Shown here: in pieces, positions 4,967 to 5,000 of the stretch
Position numbering within the stretch: the stretch's first letter is position 1
Layout: each line of letters opens with the position of its first letter
DNA from: JBDSTZ01 sp039927975
GTDB lineage: Bacteria; Pseudomonadota; Gammaproteobacteria; Burkholderiales; Burkholderiaceae_D
Length of the DNA: 5,000 bases
Assembly (NCBI GenBank): GCA_039927975.1
Contig: JBDSTZ010000329.1
Span: forward strand, 1 to 5,000
Reading direction: 5' to 3'
The notes under the pieces: generated by a model
Databases searched by the model: none
Told to the model about the DNA's origin: nothing
The model's input: the letters and a program-made list of their open reading frames with translations, nothing else
Translations under genes and position numbers: made by a program

Positions 4967-5000
4967 GGCGAGTCGGAATTGAACCTCGCCCTCGGGCGGG
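4967..5000 (+). other. Two overlapping GC-rich hairpins at the right edge, possible structured leader
   Basis: GGCGAG (4967-4972) can pair with CTCGCC (4985-4990) around a 12-base loop. Alternatively, 4985-4990 can pair with 4995-5000 (one G-T pair) around CTCG (4991-4994). Because both use 4985-4990, the folds exclude each other. They begin directly after the likely start of the rightward promoter. This may be a leader switch, the start of an RNA, or chance in GC-rich DNA; the window ends before it can be judged. Confidence 0.25.

Larger units (their letters stand above)
4821..5000 (+). other. Downstream intergenic tail of contrasting base composition
   Basis: From the LOG stop to the edge no ordinary gene is visible. 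Most of it (about 4850-4960) is close to half A+T, against roughly 30% in the genes, with A/T runs such as TTAATTAA and TATAAA. It contains two inverted repeats, a rightward promoter candidate and GC-rich hairpins at the edge, listed separately. Confidence 0.6.

Noticed and set aside
4971..5000. tRNA T-arm-like GTTCAATTC on the minus strand at the right edge
   Set aside because: The loop word fits, but only two of five T-stem pairs form (CGAGG against CCGAC), no CCA follows the would-be acceptor, and the rest of a cloverleaf is outside the window. Probably chance.

Overview
The window is about 94% protein-coding, very GC-rich, and has strong G/C bias at third codon positions. Every supported gene lies on the + strand. 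The gene types and codon use suggest a soil- or water-type betaproteobacterium of the Burkholderiales, plausibly Oxalobacteraceae (Massilia or Duganella-like). That placement is an inference from style, because no rRNA or other marker gene is present.

Layout. Positions 1-939 hold the 3' part of a membrane-anchored alpha/beta hydrolase (lipase/esterase type) whose start lies left of the window. After a 46-base gap comes a 540-residue response regulator (986-2608, GTG start) with the order receiver - EAL - receiver, a two-input cyclic-di-GMP signalling protein. It keeps the catalytic EAL residues but has an altered loop 6. A 158-base intergenic region (2609-2766) carries a possible extended -10 promoter, an inverted repeat around it and a 10-base tandem repeat over the ribosome-binding site. 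It leads into a compact cluster of three genes: a TetR-family regulator (2767-3453), a helical-repeat (TPR-like) protein of unknown role (3469-4278), and a LOG-family nucleoside-monophosphate phosphoribohydrolase (4275-4820). The last two overlap by four bases (ATGA), so the three are probably co-transcribed.

The last 180 bases (4821-5000) differ sharply in composition from the genes. They contain two inverted repeats, a possible 33-codon ORF with a Shine-Dalgarno, and a good rightward sigma70-like promoter followed by GC-rich hairpins that run off the edge.

Working together: the hydrolase and the c-di-GMP regulator look like independent units. The TetR-TPR-LOG group looks like one self-regulated operon, but its signal and physiological role cannot be read from the sequence. 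No mobile element, CRISPR array, rRNA or convincing tRNA was found. The most interesting items are the REC-EAL-REC protein with altered loop 6, the TetR-TPR-LOG operon with its repeat-rich control region, and the structured right-hand tail.
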